Source of the DNA: Streptomyces sp. CGMCC 4.7035
GTDB lineage: Bacteria > Actinomycetota > Actinomycetes > Streptomycetales > Streptomycetaceae
Direction: 5' to 3'
Assembly (NCBI RefSeq): GCF_031583065.1
Contig: NZ_CP134053.1
Location: 4,278,001-4,342,000 of the forward strand
Length of the DNA stretch: 64,000 bases
The position numbers and the translations under genes are program-made. Within the stretch, counting starts at the first letter, position 1. Each line of letters begins with the position of its first letter. This document shows, piece by piece, positions 8,852-17,393 of the stretch. The notes beneath the pieces are model-generated. The model was not told the DNA's origin and did not search any database. It saw only the letters and a program-made list of their open reading frames with translations.

Positions 8852-9292
8852 ATGCACGTGATGTTCCGAAGAGCACTGACGGGGGCCGCCGCCACGGTCC
8901 TCACCCTGGCCACCCTGACCGGCACGGCCCACGCCACCCCGCCGGGTCCGGGCGTGACCGCTGTCGTCCTGGCCCAGAAGACCGTCGACGGCACGGACTA
9001 CATCCTGCGCGAGATAACCATCCCGGCCGGGCAGAGCACCGGCTGGCACTACCACGACGGCCCCCTGTACGGGTACGTCAAGCAGGGCACCCTCAGCCAC
9101 TTCGACTCCAGCTGCGCCTCCGACGGCGTCTACCGGGCCGGCCGCACCATCTCCGAACCCAGCGGCCCCGACCACGTCCACATAGGCCGCAACCTCGGCA
9201 CCACCCCCCTCGTCCTGGACGTGCTGTACGTCCTGCCGCACGGTGCGCCGTTCTCCGAGGACGCGCCGAATCCCGGCTGCGACTTCCAGTAA
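8852..9292 (+). CDS. Secreted cupin-domain protein
   Basis: The 146-residue product starts MHVMFRRALTGAAATVLTLA and has a signal peptide likely cut after AHA (about residue 30). The mature part is one cupin: TIPAGQSTGWHYHDGPLYGYV carries the metal-binding His residues and SGPDHVHIGRN the second motif. GTGGAGGACGT gives a good ribosome site for the ATG at 8852. It is divergent from the oxidoreductase gene across a 188-bp gap. Two cysteines in the mature part could form a disulfide. Function unknown. Confidence 0.82.
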   Translation: MHVMFRRALTGAAATVLTLATLTGTAHATPPGPGVTAVVLAQKTVDGTDYILREITIPAGQSTGWHYHDGPLYGYVKQGTLSHFDSSCASDGVYRAGRTISEPSGPDHVHIGRNLGTTPLVLDVLYVLPHGAPFSEDAPNPGCDFQ

Positions 9293-9405
9293 GGAGGACG
9301 CGCTCCCCCTGAGGGGCGGAAGATGAGGGCGTCCCGTCCCGGACCCGCGACGCGACGCTGGGCGACGGTACGGGACGGGACGGCCGACCGGACGCAGGGG
9401 GACAC

Positions 9406-10872
9406 GTGGACGACACACAGACCACCGACGGCATACGAGGCACCGGCCACGGCCACCGTGCCGACGGGGCGTACGACTTCGCCGCGCTGCGGGCCCGCGA
9501 GTTCGGGTATCTCGACGCCGAAGGACACACCTATCTCGACCACACGGGCGCCGGCCTGCCCCCGCGGTCCCTCGTCACGGCGAGCGCGGCGCGCATCACC
9601 GGTGGCCTGTTCGGCAATCCGCACTCCGAGAGCCCGGCCTCCCGTGCCTCGGGCCTGCTGCTGGCCGAGGCCAGGGAGGCGGTGCTCCGTCACTTCCGCG
9701 CGGACCCCGCCGAGTACGTGGTGATCTTCACGCCCAACGCGACCGGCGCCCTGCGCCTGGTGGGGGAGGCGTACCCGTTCGAGCGACGCGGCAGGCTGGT
9801 GATGTCGCTGGACAACCACAACTCCGTGAACGGACTGCGCGAGTACGCCCGCGCTAGAGGAGCGTCCACGGCGTATGTGCCGGTGAGCGGTCCGGCCCTC
9901 AGGCTGGACGAGCGGCGGCTCGAGGCCGCGTTGACCGCCCGCGGGCCGGGACCGCGGCTCGGCCGCGGTCGCTCCCGTGGGCTGTTGGCGTATCCGGCGC
10001 AGAGCAACTTCACCGGTGTGCGGCATTCGCTGGAGTGGCTCGCGAGAGCCCAGGAGCGCGGCTATGACGTCCTGCTGGACGCCGCCGCCTTCGTCCCCAC
10101 CAGCGCCCTGGACCTGAGCAGGTTCCACCCGGACTTCACCGTGGTCAGCTGGTACAAGGTCTTCGGTCATCCCACCGGTGTGGGCAGCCTGATCGCCCGC
10201 AGGGAGGCGCTTGCCCGGCTGCGCCGCCCCTGGTTCTCGGGCGGCACCATCTACGCGGCCGGCGCGCAGGCGCAGTGGCACGTCCTGGCTTCCGACGAGG
10301 CGGCCTTCGAGGACGGCACCGTCAACTTCCTTTCCATACCGGACGTCACCGCCGGCCTGGCGTGGATCGAGCGGATCGGAGTGGACCACGTGCACGACCA
10401 CGTCGCCGCGCTCACGGACCGACTGCTCGGCGGACTCGCGGAGTTACGGCACAGCGACGGCTCGCCCCTGGTCCGGGTGTACGGACCCGGGGCCGGAGAG
10501 CCGGACCGCGGCGGCACGGTCGCGCTGAACGTCCTCGGCGCGGACGGCCGCGTCGTCGACGACCGGATCATCACTCGCGACAGCGCCGCACACGGCATCT
10601 CCCTGCGGACCGGCTGCTTCTGCAACCCCGGTGCCGGCGAGGCCGCGTTCGCCCTGCCACTGTCTCGCCTGCGGGCCGTGGCGCGCAGGCGGCTCGGGTC
10701 TCTGGAGGAGTACCTGGAGCACCTGCATCTGCCGTCCGCCGGCGCCATCCGTGTCTCTTTGGGCCTGTCGTCGCATCCGAAGGACGTCGACACGTTCCTG
10801 CGGTTCGTCGCGGAGACCTACCGGGACCGGGTGCCGGGCGCGGCGGGGCTGACGGCACGGGTGGGCTGCTGA
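9406..10872 (+). CDS. Class V aminotransferase-fold PLP enzyme resembling the MoCo sulfurase N-terminal domain
   Basis: The 488-residue product has a cysteine-desulfurase/aminotransferase class V fold. LLDAAAFVPTS places the PLP-contacting Asp, and WYKVFGHPTG holds the Schiff-base Lys (K251). RTGCFCNPGAG (C404, C406) matches the conserved Cys motif of eukaryotic MoCo sulfurases (MOCOS/ABA3), which hand sulfur to the molybdenum of xanthine-dehydrogenase-type enzymes. The MOSC domain of full MOCOS is absent. Start is GTG behind CAGGGGGACAC. Two molybdenum hydroxylases are encoded elsewhere in this window (33-36 and 49-53 kb); a link is only inference. Other class V enzymes of secondary metabolism are an alternative. 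Confidence 0.72.
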   Translation: MDDTQTTDGIRGTGHGHRADGAYDFAALRAREFGYLDAEGHTYLDHTGAGLPPRSLVTASAARITGGLFGNPHSESPASRASGLLLAEAREAVLRHFRADPAEYVVIFTPNATGALRLVGEAYPFERRGRLVMSLDNHNSVNGLREYARARGASTAYVPVSGPALRLDERRLEAALTARGPGPRLGRGRSRGLLAYPAQSNFTGVRHSLEWLARAQERGYDVLLDAAAFVPTSALDLSRFHPDFTVVSWYKVFGHPTGVGSLIARREALARLRRPWFSGGTIYAAGAQAQWHVLASDEAAFEDGTVNFLSIPDVTAGLAWIERIGVDHVHDHVAALTDRLLGGLAELRHSDGSPLVRVYGPGAGEPDRGGTVALNVLGADGRVVDDRIITRDSAAHGISLRTGCFCNPGAGEAAFALPLSRLRAVARRRLGSLEEYLEHLHLPSAGAIRVSLGLSSHPKDVDTFLRFVAETYRDRVPGAAGLTARVGC

Positions 10873-10896
10873 GACGACGGTCCGGCCGGGGCCGCG

Positions 10897-11712
10897 TCAG
10901 GCGTCCCGTCGTTTGAGGGCCACCCCGGCCCCGGCCAGCGCCACCAGCGCGTACAGGCAGAACACGGCGAATCCTGTCCACGGCGCCAGAGTGTGCGGCT
11001 GCTGGTGGATGTGGATGAGGCCCTGCCCCGCCGTGCTCGGCAGATACGGGTTGATCGCGTCGAGCCACGACGACGGCAGCGCCTGGGCGAGTGCCGGGAG
11101 CACCAGCAGGACGCCGAAGAGGGTGGCGATCCCGCCGGCCGTGTTGCGGATCAGCGCGCCGAGCGCCACCCCGATCAGGCCCACGACCGTCAGATAGAGA
11201 CCGGCGCCGAGGACCGCACGCGGTACGCCGGGGGCGCTCAGCGACGTCCCCAGATGGTGGCCGGACAGCGTCGCCTGTCCCAGCAGGAAGGCCGCCAGCG
11301 CGGCGACCGTCATCAGCACCCCTGCGACCGCCGCGTACACCAGGGCCTTCGCCCACAGCACCGGAAGGCGGCGCGGCACCGCGGACAGGGATGCCCGGAT
11401 CATGCCGGTCGCGTACTCGCCCGTGACCACGAGGACCCCGAGCACGCCGATCGCCAGCTGCGCCAGGTAGATGCCGCGCAGACTGACCAGCGTCGGATCG
11501 AAGGCGAGCCTCTCCTGCGGCGGCAGGTTGTCCCAGCGGGCGGCGGTGAAGTAGCTGAACAGACAGCCGAGGCCGGTCATCGCGACGACGGCCGCGAGCA
11601 GTGTGAACAGCGTGGACCGCAGCGATCGTAGCTTGATCCACTCGGAGTGGATCACCCGAAGCTGTGTGACCTCGTGCCGCTCCGTGGCGGGGATCGACGA
11701 TGCCGTCGTCAT
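10897..11712 (-). CDS. ABC-2 type transporter permease
   Basis: The 271-residue membrane protein has about six hydrophobic segments starting near residue 38 (TLFTLLAAVVAM) and ending with FAVFCLYALVALAGAGVAL. The N-terminal VIHSEWIKLRSLRSTL is typical of ABC-2 permeases such as those beside DrrA-like ATPases. Its ATG overlaps the stop of the ATPase gene (ATGA, 11709-11712), so the two are translationally coupled and form one exporter. Substrate is unknown; a lipophilic natural product or drug is usual for this class. Confidence 0.87.
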   Translation of the reverse strand: MTTASSIPATERHEVTQLRVIHSEWIKLRSLRSTLFTLLAAVVAMTGLGCLFSYFTAARWDNLPPQERLAFDPTLVSLRGIYLAQLAIGVLGVLVVTGEYATGMIRASLSAVPRRLPVLWAKALVYAAVAGVLMTVAALAAFLLGQATLSGHHLGTSLSAPGVPRAVLGAGLYLTVVGLIGVALGALIRNTAGGIATLFGVLLVLPALAQALPSSWLDAINPYLPSTAGQGLIHIHQQPHTLAPWTGFAVFCLYALVALAGAGVALKRRDA

Positions 11713-12653
11713 GCCGCCAGCCCGTCCCCGCTCGCGCCGACGAGCTGGTCGACCGGTGGCTGATATTCCACGGCGTGCCGGGTCAGCTCCATGAAGGCCT
11801 CCTCCAATGACGCCTGCTGCGGCGTCAGTTCCGCCAGCGCGATGCCGTGCTCGGCCGCGATCCGACCGATCCGCTCACTGCTCAGCCCGGTCACCTGCAA
11901 CACGCCCGGTTCCGGCGAGGTGACCGACATGTCCGGGCCCGTCAGCAGGCCGTGCAGCTGCTCCGTCTCGTCGGTGCGCACCCGGACCACGTCCCCGGCG
12001 GCCCGTGCGATGAAGTCCGCCACCGACGTGTCCGCGATGAGCCGCCCCCGCCCGATCACGATCAGGTGCTCGGCGGTCAGGGCCATCTCCGACATCAGGT
12101 GCGACGACACCAGGACCGTGCGTCCCTCGGCGGCGAGTTTCTTGAGCAGATTGCGGATCCACAGGATTCCCTCCGGATCCAGGCCGTTGACGGGCTCGTC
12201 GAGGATCACCGTCGCCGGATCGCCCAGCAGCGCGCCCGCGATGCCCAGTCGCTGTCCCATGCCCAGCGAGAAACCGCCGACTCGCTTCTTCGCCACCGCC
12301 CGCAGCCCGACGAGGTCGATCACCTCGTTCACCCGGCGCTTGGAGATCCCGGTGGTCGCGGCGAGTGCCAGCAGATGGTGGTACGCGCTGCGCCCGGTGT
12401 GGACGGAGCGCGCCTCAAGCATCGCTCCGACCTCATGCAGCGGCGCCCGGTGTGCGGCGTAGCTGTTCCCGTTCACCACGGCCCGGCCCGAGGTGGGTGC
12501 GTCCAGGCCGAGCAGCATGCGCATCGTGGTCGATTTGCCCGCCCCGTTGGGCCCGAGGAAACCGGTCACGATGCCGGGCGGCACGACGAAACTGAGATCG
12601 TCGACGGCGGTGCGCTCTCCGTAGCGTTTGGTGAGGGAATGGGCCTCGATCAT
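11709..12653 (-). CDS. ABC transporter ATP-binding protein (drug/ABC-2 exporter type)
   Basis: The 314-residue ATPase has Walker A GPNGAGKST (34-42), signature FSLGMGQRLGIAG and Walker B VILDEPVNGLDPEG, followed by VSSHLMSEM with the switch His. A ~90-residue C-terminal extension is typical of DrrA/CcmA-like ATPases. It is the partner of the permease with which it overlaps by four bases. The P450 gene 57 bp upstream on the same strand is probably in the operon, suggesting export of a P450-modified metabolite or self-resistance. Confidence 0.9.
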   Translation of the reverse strand: MIEAHSLTKRYGERTAVDDLSFVVPPGIVTGFLGPNGAGKSTTMRMLLGLDAPTSGRAVVNGNSYAAHRAPLHEVGAMLEARSVHTGRSAYHHLLALAATTGISKRRVNEVIDLVGLRAVAKKRVGGFSLGMGQRLGIAGALLGDPATVILDEPVNGLDPEGILWIRNLLKKLAAEGRTVLVSSHLMSEMALTAEHLIVIGRGRLIADTSVADFIARAAGDVVRVRTDETEQLHGLLTGPDMSVTSPEPGVLQVTGLSSERIGRIAAEHGIALAELTPQQASLEEAFMELTRHAVEYQPPVDQLVGASGDGLAA

Positions 12654-12710
12654 GAAGTGTCCTTGCAGAGAAGGGAACCCGAGTCCGTGGTGCCGTTCTG
12701 GGCCATCACG

Positions 12711-13937
12711 TCAGTCCCATGTGGCGGGAAGCGCCTGCGGACCGCGGATCATGGTCTGCCGGCGCCAGGGAACGCGGTCCGGGGGGACGGCGAGACGCAG
12801 CCGGGGCAGCCGTTCCAGGAGGGTGTGCAGGAGGAGGTCGATCTGCAGACGGGCGAGCAGTGCCCCGGTGCAGTAGTGGGGTCCGTTGCCGAACGAGAGA
12901 TGCGGGTTGGGATCGCGGTCCAGGTCGAGGCGGTCGGGCTCCGGGAAGACGTCGGGGTCACGGTTGGCGGCCAGATACGAGACATAGACGGGGTCGCCGG
13001 CCCTGATGCGCAGCCCGTGCAGTTCGACGTCCTCACGGGCGATGCGTGCCAGGCCCACCGCGGTGCGGTGCGGGATCCATCGCAACAGCTCGTCCAGCGC
13101 GACGTCCCACGACTCGGGCCGGGCGCGCAGCCGTTCGAGCAGCTCGGGGCTGGTGAGCAGCAGGAACAGCATCTGTCCGCAGTTGTGGGTGACGCCCTCC
13201 CCGCCGATCTGCAGCGGGCCCGCGAGGCCGACCGCCTCCTCCTCGCTGATCTCGCCCCGGCTCACCGCGGCTCCGAGCAGGGACAGGACATCCTCGCCGG
13301 TGCTGCCGGCGCGGGCCCGGATCGTCTCCGTGATCCACCCGTACATGCCGTGCTTGGCGCGCTCACTGGCCTCGGCTCCGCCCGAGGTGCAGATGATCTG
13401 GCGCGTCCAGGCGTGCACCTGCTCCCGGTCGGCTGCGGGCACGCCCATGACCTCGCTGATCACGGAGATCGGGAACGGTTCGAGGACGCGCTCGATCAGA
13501 TCCGCCGGTGGTCCCTCCTGTACGACCTCGTCCACCAGGGCATCGAGGATCTCCTGCGCGTGGGGCCGCAGGCGCTTCATCGCGCCCACCGTGAACGCGC
13601 CCGCCACCGTGCGGCGCAGCCGATTGTGGTCCGGTTGGTCGGCGAAGGCGAGTGAGCCCGGCCTCGGCTTGAAGTGCGGTGCTAGGCGGGTCACCTGACG
13701 GGCCGCGACCTCCGCCCGGCCGAACCGGGGGTCATTGGTGATCATCTTGACCTCGTCGTACCGGGTCGCCAGCCAAGCCCAGCCCTCCCCGTACGGAAGC
13801 CGGATACGGGTCAGCGGACCCTCGTGCATCAGTTCCGTGAGGACGGGGTCGAAGACCGTTCCGTCCAGTTCGTGCGAGATCCAGTCCCGTACCGGTGGCG
13901 GTTCCCGGCCGGTCAGTGCGGTGATCTCCTCGGTCAT
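12711..13937 (-). CDS. Cytochrome P450
   Basis: A 408-residue soluble P450. The heme motif is FGNGPHYCTGALLA with C356; helix I reads IGGEGVTHN (Gly in place of the usual Ala-Gly pair); ExxR is in LDELLRWIP. N-terminal TRIRLPYGEGWAWLATRYDE resembles actinobacterial natural-product P450s and the P450 at 45.3 kb, so the two may be paralogues. Start is ATG 13937 behind GGAGG; a longer frame adds basic sequence without similarity. No ferredoxin lies beside it; the ferredoxin/reductase at 22.2-23.8 kb could serve. Confidence 0.9.
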   Translation of the reverse strand: MTEEITALTGREPPPVRDWISHELDGTVFDPVLTELMHEGPLTRIRLPYGEGWAWLATRYDEVKMITNDPRFGRAEVAARQVTRLAPHFKPRPGSLAFADQPDHNRLRRTVAGAFTVGAMKRLRPHAQEILDALVDEVVQEGPPADLIERVLEPFPISVISEVMGVPAADREQVHAWTRQIICTSGGAEASERAKHGMYGWITETIRARAGSTGEDVLSLLGAAVSRGEISEEEAVGLAGPLQIGGEGVTHNCGQMLFLLLTSPELLERLRARPESWDVALDELLRWIPHRTAVGLARIAREDVELHGLRIRAGDPVYVSYLAANRDPDVFPEPDRLDLDRDPNPHLSFGNGPHYCTGALLARLQIDLLLHTLLERLPRLRLAVPPDRVPWRRQTMIRGPQALPATWD

Positions 13938-14134
13938 GCCCTCCACCTTCGTACGGGCATGACCGCCCTGTCGCGCGGGACTGCTCCGGGCGTGGCCGAC
14001 GCCGCCCCTTCGTTGACTGTTCATCAAGTGGCCGACCGCGCACATTCACCGCGTCACAAGGGTTCCGCCAGATTGTTCCAGCCATGACAATCAGGCGCGC
14101 GTATCCACCCCCGGCGGTCGACCAGGAGGACGTA

Positions 14135-14908
14135 GTGAAGGTGAAGAAGCGCTCGCGCTTCCGCAGGGTATCGCTCGTAGTCGGGAGCGCCGTCGCGCTG
14201 GTCGTCGCCTTCCCGGGCATCGCGTCGGCCGCCCCGCCCCAGGCCCTGCCCGCCAACGCCGACGGCCTGGAGCAGACGTTCCAGCCGGCCTACGACTACG
14301 ACACGGACGGCTGCTACTCGACGCCCGCCATCGGTCCCGACGGAACCCTCAATGGCGGCCTCAAGCCGACCGGGGCCCTCAACGGCAACTGTCACGACGC
14401 CTCGGACCTCGACAACACCAACGGTTACTCCCGTTACAAGTGCAACAACGGCTGGTGCGCCATCATCTACGGCCTGTACTTCGAGAAGGACCAGGCGGTG
14501 GCCGGAAGCAGCCTCGGCGGGCACCGTCACGATTGGGAACACGTCGTGGTGTGGGTGCAGAACAACGAGGCCCGGTATGTGTCCACCTCGGCCCACGGCA
14601 GCTTCAAGATCTACGGCCGTGACCAGATCCGCTGGGACGGCACCCATCCCAAGATCGTGTACCACAAGGACGGCATCAGCACGCACTGCTTCCGCCCCGC
14701 GAACAACAATGACGAGCCGCCGGAGAACCACTACCACACCTGGCAGTTCCCCGCGCTGGTCGGCTGGAACGGCTACCCCGCGGGGCTGCGCGACAAGCTG
14801 AGCCAGGCCGACTTCGGCAGCGCCAACTTCGGCCTGAAGGACGGCAACTTCAACGCCCATCTGGCGAAGGCCGAGCCGTCGGGTATCGCGTTCGACCCCA
14901 ACGCCTGA
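14135..14908 (+). CDS. Secreted NPP1-family (necrosis and ethylene-inducing-like) protein
   Basis: About 257 residues with signal peptide (basic KVKKRSRFRR then VVGSAVALVVAFPGIASAA). The hallmark heptapeptide is intact as GHRHDWE, followed by HVVVW, so the metal/lipid-binding acidic and His residues are present. Cys pairs occur at CYST/NCHD and KCNNGWC. NLPs are plant cytolysins in pathogens, but many actinobacteria carry them with no known role. I choose the GTG at 14135 because AGGAGG sits five bases upstream and the signal peptide starts there; an ATG at 14084 has no such site. Confidence 0.86.
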   Translation: MKVKKRSRFRRVSLVVGSAVALVVAFPGIASAAPPQALPANADGLEQTFQPAYDYDTDGCYSTPAIGPDGTLNGGLKPTGALNGNCHDASDLDNTNGYSRYKCNNGWCAIIYGLYFEKDQAVAGSSLGGHRHDWEHVVVWVQNNEARYVSTSAHGSFKIYGRDQIRWDGTHPKIVYHKDGISTHCFRPANNNDEPPENHYHTWQFPALVGWNGYPAGLRDKLSQADFGSANFGLKDGNFNAHLAKAEPSGIAFDPNA

Positions 14909-14911
14909 CAC

Positions 14912-14948
14912 GTGCGGCCGGTGTCACCGCCAGGAGCACCGGCCGCAC
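14912..14948 (+). terminator. Rho-independent-like hairpin after the NPP1 gene
   Basis: GTGCGGCCGGTG (14912-14923) and CACCGGCCGCAC (14937-14948) are perfectly complementary with a 13-base loop, starting just after the TGA. There is no long U tract, as is common in Streptomyces. Confidence 0.7.
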
Positions 14949-14988
14949 CGCCTCGCCCGCGGGGCAAGCGATGGTCCGTACCAAAGTC

Positions 14989-15032
14989 TTGACAGTGGCT
15001 TACTTCACTTCTTAAATCGCGATCTGAAGTAA
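14989..15032 (+). promoter_or_regulatory. Sigma70-like promoter with overlapping inverted repeat
   Basis: TTGACA (14989-14994) and TTAAAT (15012-15017) are spaced 17 bp, unusually close to the vegetative consensus for this genome. An 8-bp perfect inverted repeat, TTACTTCA (15000-15007) and TGAAGTAA (15025-15032), straddles the -10 element and is a likely repressor operator. It lies 40-80 bp upstream of the ricin-lectin gene. Confidence 0.6.
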
Positions 15033-15069
15033 CCCCTCGCTCTCCCCCCACATCAAGAAAGGGAGACTC

Positions 15070-17295
15070 ATGGGTTCCCCGTGTTCGCCCTGTCCCGCAG
15101 CGGACCGCCGTCGGCGCGCCCGCCCCCGCACTTCCGTCGTCCTGGCACTGGTCACCGCCGCCTCGGCGCTGACCCTCGCCTCCGGACCCGCCCCCGCCTC
15201 CGCGGCCGCCGCTGCCCTGCCCACGAGCTGGGCCACCGTCGTGGACAGCGGCAGCGGCAAGTGCCTGGACGCCCGCGCCGCAGGCACCGCCAACGGCACC
15301 GTGGTCCAGCAGTACTCCTGCAACAACACCACGGCCCAGCAATGGAGTTTCACCGCCACCAGCGACGGCTACGTCCGCATCAACAACCGCAACGACGCCG
15401 CACAGGTCGTGGACGTGACCGATGTGTCCACCGCCGACGGCGCGCCCGTCCAGTTGTGGACGTACGGCGGCGGCGACAACCAGCAGTGGCTGCCGGTCGA
15501 CGAGGGGGGCGGCGCCTACCACTTCGTCAACCGGCACAGCGGCAAGTGCCTCGACGTCCCCGGCGCCTCGACCGCCGACAGCGTGCAGCTGAACCAGTAC
15601 ACCTGCAACGGAACCGCCGCCCAGCGCTTCCAGGTGACCCCCGTGTCCACCTCTCCCGGTGACGTGGACCTCGGCCCGAACGTGGTCGTCTTCGACCCGT
15701 CCATGCCGTCGTCGACGATCCAGAGCAGGCTGAACTCCATCTTCCAGCAGCAGGAGACCAACCAGTTCGGCTCCCAGCGCTACGCCGTTCTGTTCAAGCC
15801 GGGCACCTACAGCAATGACGTCAACGTCGGCTTCTACACCCAGGTCCTCGGCCTCGGCCTGTCACCGGACGCGGTGACGATCAACGGCGCGGTGCACGCG
15901 GAGGCCGACTGGTTCCAGGGCAACGCCACACAGAACTTCTGGCGCGGCGCCGAGAACCTGTCGGTCAACCCGACGGGCGGCACCGACCGCTGGGCGGTGT
16001 CCCAGGCCGCCCCGTACCGGCGGATGCATCTGCGCGGCAACCTCGCACTGGACGACGGCGGTTGGTCGAGCGGTGGCTATCTGGCGGACAGCAAGATCGA
16101 CGGCCAGGTCCGCTCCGGCAGCCAGCAGCAGTGGCTGACCCGCAACTCTCAGCTGGGCAGTTGGACGGGTTCCAACTGGAACATGGTCTTCGTCGGCAGC
16201 CAGGGTGTACCGGCGACGAGCTTCCCGAGCCCTCCGTACACGACGGTGGACCGCAGTCCGGTCACGCGTGAGAAGCCGTTCCTGTACGTCGACGACGCCG
16301 GCGCCTACCAGGTGTTCGTCCCCGCCGTACGCACCAACTCGACGGGAGCCGACTGGACTTCGGGCAGCCCCGCCGGCGCTTCGCTGCCCCTGGACCAGTT
16401 CTTCGTCGTCAAGCCCGGCGCCACGGCGGCCCAGATGAACGCGGCTCTGGCCGCGGGCAAGAACCTCCTGGTCACTCCCGGCGTCTACCATCTGGACCAG
16501 ACCCTGAAGGTCACCCGCCCCGACACCGTCGTACTGGGTCTGGGCCTGGCCACCCTCGTCCCCGACAACGGCATCACCGCGATGACGGTCGCGGACGTGG
16601 ACGGCGTCAAGGTCGCCGGCCTGCTGTTCGACGCGGGAACCACCAACTCGCCGACACTGATGGAGGTCGGACCGTCGGGTGCCTCGGCCTCGCACGCCAC
16701 CGACCCGACGTCCCTGCACGACGTCTACTTCCGTGTCGGCGGTGCCGGAGTCGGCAAGGCGACCACGAGCCTCGTGGTCAACAGCCGCAATGTCATCGGC
16801 GACCACATGTGGATCTGGCGCGCCGACCACGGCAGCGGCGTCGGCTGGACGACAAACACGGCGGACACGGGCCTGGTCGTGGGCGGCGCCGACGTGACGA
16901 TGTACGGCCTGTTCGTCGAGCACTTCCAGAAGCACCAGACGGTCTGGAACGGCAACGGCGGCCGCACGTACTTCTACCAGAACGAGATGCCCTACGACCC
17001 GCCCAACCAGGCGGCCTGGATGAACGGCTCCACCCAGGGCTACGCGGCCTACAAGGTCGCCGACTCGGTGACCAGCCACCAGGCGTACGGACTCGGCAGC
17101 TACTGCTACTTCAACGTCAATCCGAGCGTCACGGCCGAGCACGCCTTCGAGGTACCGAGCACGTCCGGTGTCCAGTTCCACGACATGGTGACGGTCTCAC
17201 TCGGCGGCACCGGGACGATCCGGCACGTCATCAACGACCGTGGCGGTCCGTCGAATTCCACGACCAACGTGGCGAACCTGGTCAACTATCCCTGA
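15070..17295 (+). CDS. Secreted ricin-type lectin (CBM13) plus pectin-lyase-fold protein
   Basis: The 741-residue product has a signal peptide (ALVTAASALTLASGPAPASA, cut near 45), then a beta-trefoil ricin B lectin at about 55-195 with repeated GKCLD..QxxW units (SGKCLDARAAG, SGKCLDVPGAS). The rest (about 200-741) is a right-handed beta-helix of the kind found in GH55-like or pectate-lyase-fold proteins: VVFDPSMPSS, FKPGTYSNDVNVGFYTQVLG and LLVTPGVYHLDQTLKV are coil turns. It probably binds and perhaps cleaves extracellular polysaccharide. Such proteins are sometimes mislabelled adenylyl cyclase; no cyclase motif is visible. GAAAGGGAGACTC precedes the ATG. Confidence 0.83.
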   Translation: MGSPCSPCPAADRRRRARPRTSVVLALVTAASALTLASGPAPASAAAAALPTSWATVVDSGSGKCLDARAAGTANGTVVQQYSCNNTTAQQWSFTATSDGYVRINNRNDAAQVVDVTDVSTADGAPVQLWTYGGGDNQQWLPVDEGGGAYHFVNRHSGKCLDVPGASTADSVQLNQYTCNGTAAQRFQVTPVSTSPGDVDLGPNVVVFDPSMPSSTIQSRLNSIFQQQETNQFGSQRYAVLFKPGTYSNDVNVGFYTQVLGLGLSPDAVTINGAVHAEADWFQGNATQNFWRGAENLSVNPTGGTDRWAVSQAAPYRRMHLRGNLALDDGGWSSGGYLADSKIDGQVRSGSQQQWLTRNSQLGSWTGSNWNMVFVGSQGVPATSFPSPPYTTVDRSPVTREKPFLYVDDAGAYQVFVPAVRTNSTGADWTSGSPAGASLPLDQFFVVKPGATAAQMNAALAAGKNLLVTPGVYHLDQTLKVTRPDTVVLGLGLATLVPDNGITAMTVADVDGVKVAGLLFDAGTTNSPTLMEVGPSGASASHATDPTSLHDVYFRVGGAGVGKATTSLVVNSRNVIGDHMWIWRADHGSGVGWTTNTADTGLVVGGADVTMYGLFVEHFQKHQTVWNGNGGRTYFYQNEMPYDPPNQAAWMNGSTQGYAAYKVADSVTSHQAYGLGSYCYFNVNPSVTAEHAFEVPSTSGVQFHDMVTVSLGGTGTIRHVINDRGGPSNSTTNVANLVNYP

Positions 17296-17311
17296 CCCAC
17301 CCGGAAAAGAG

Positions 17312-17341
17312 CCCGCCGACCGGTCAGCCCCGGTCGGCGGG
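17312..17341. terminator. Hairpin between convergent genes
   Basis: CCCGCCGACCGG (17312-17323) pairs perfectly with CCGGTCGGCGGG (17330-17341) around a 6-base loop. It lies between the stop of the ricin-lectin gene and the stop of the leftward reductase gene, so it can serve both. Confidence 0.72.
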
Positions 17342-17393
17342 ACCGCCGTCCGGCCACAGCGCAATCCGCCGCGGTCGGACGGCGTCTCAGCGC

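Noticed and set aside
11847..13655. 602-codon rightward frame opposite the ABC and P450 genes
   Set aside because: It is an antisense shadow in high-GC DNA; the opposite strand has Walker and heme motifs.
15070..17295. Adenylyl cyclase annotation for the ricin-lectin protein
   Set aside because: No cyclase catalytic motif is visible; the sequence shows lectin trefoil plus beta-helix turns.
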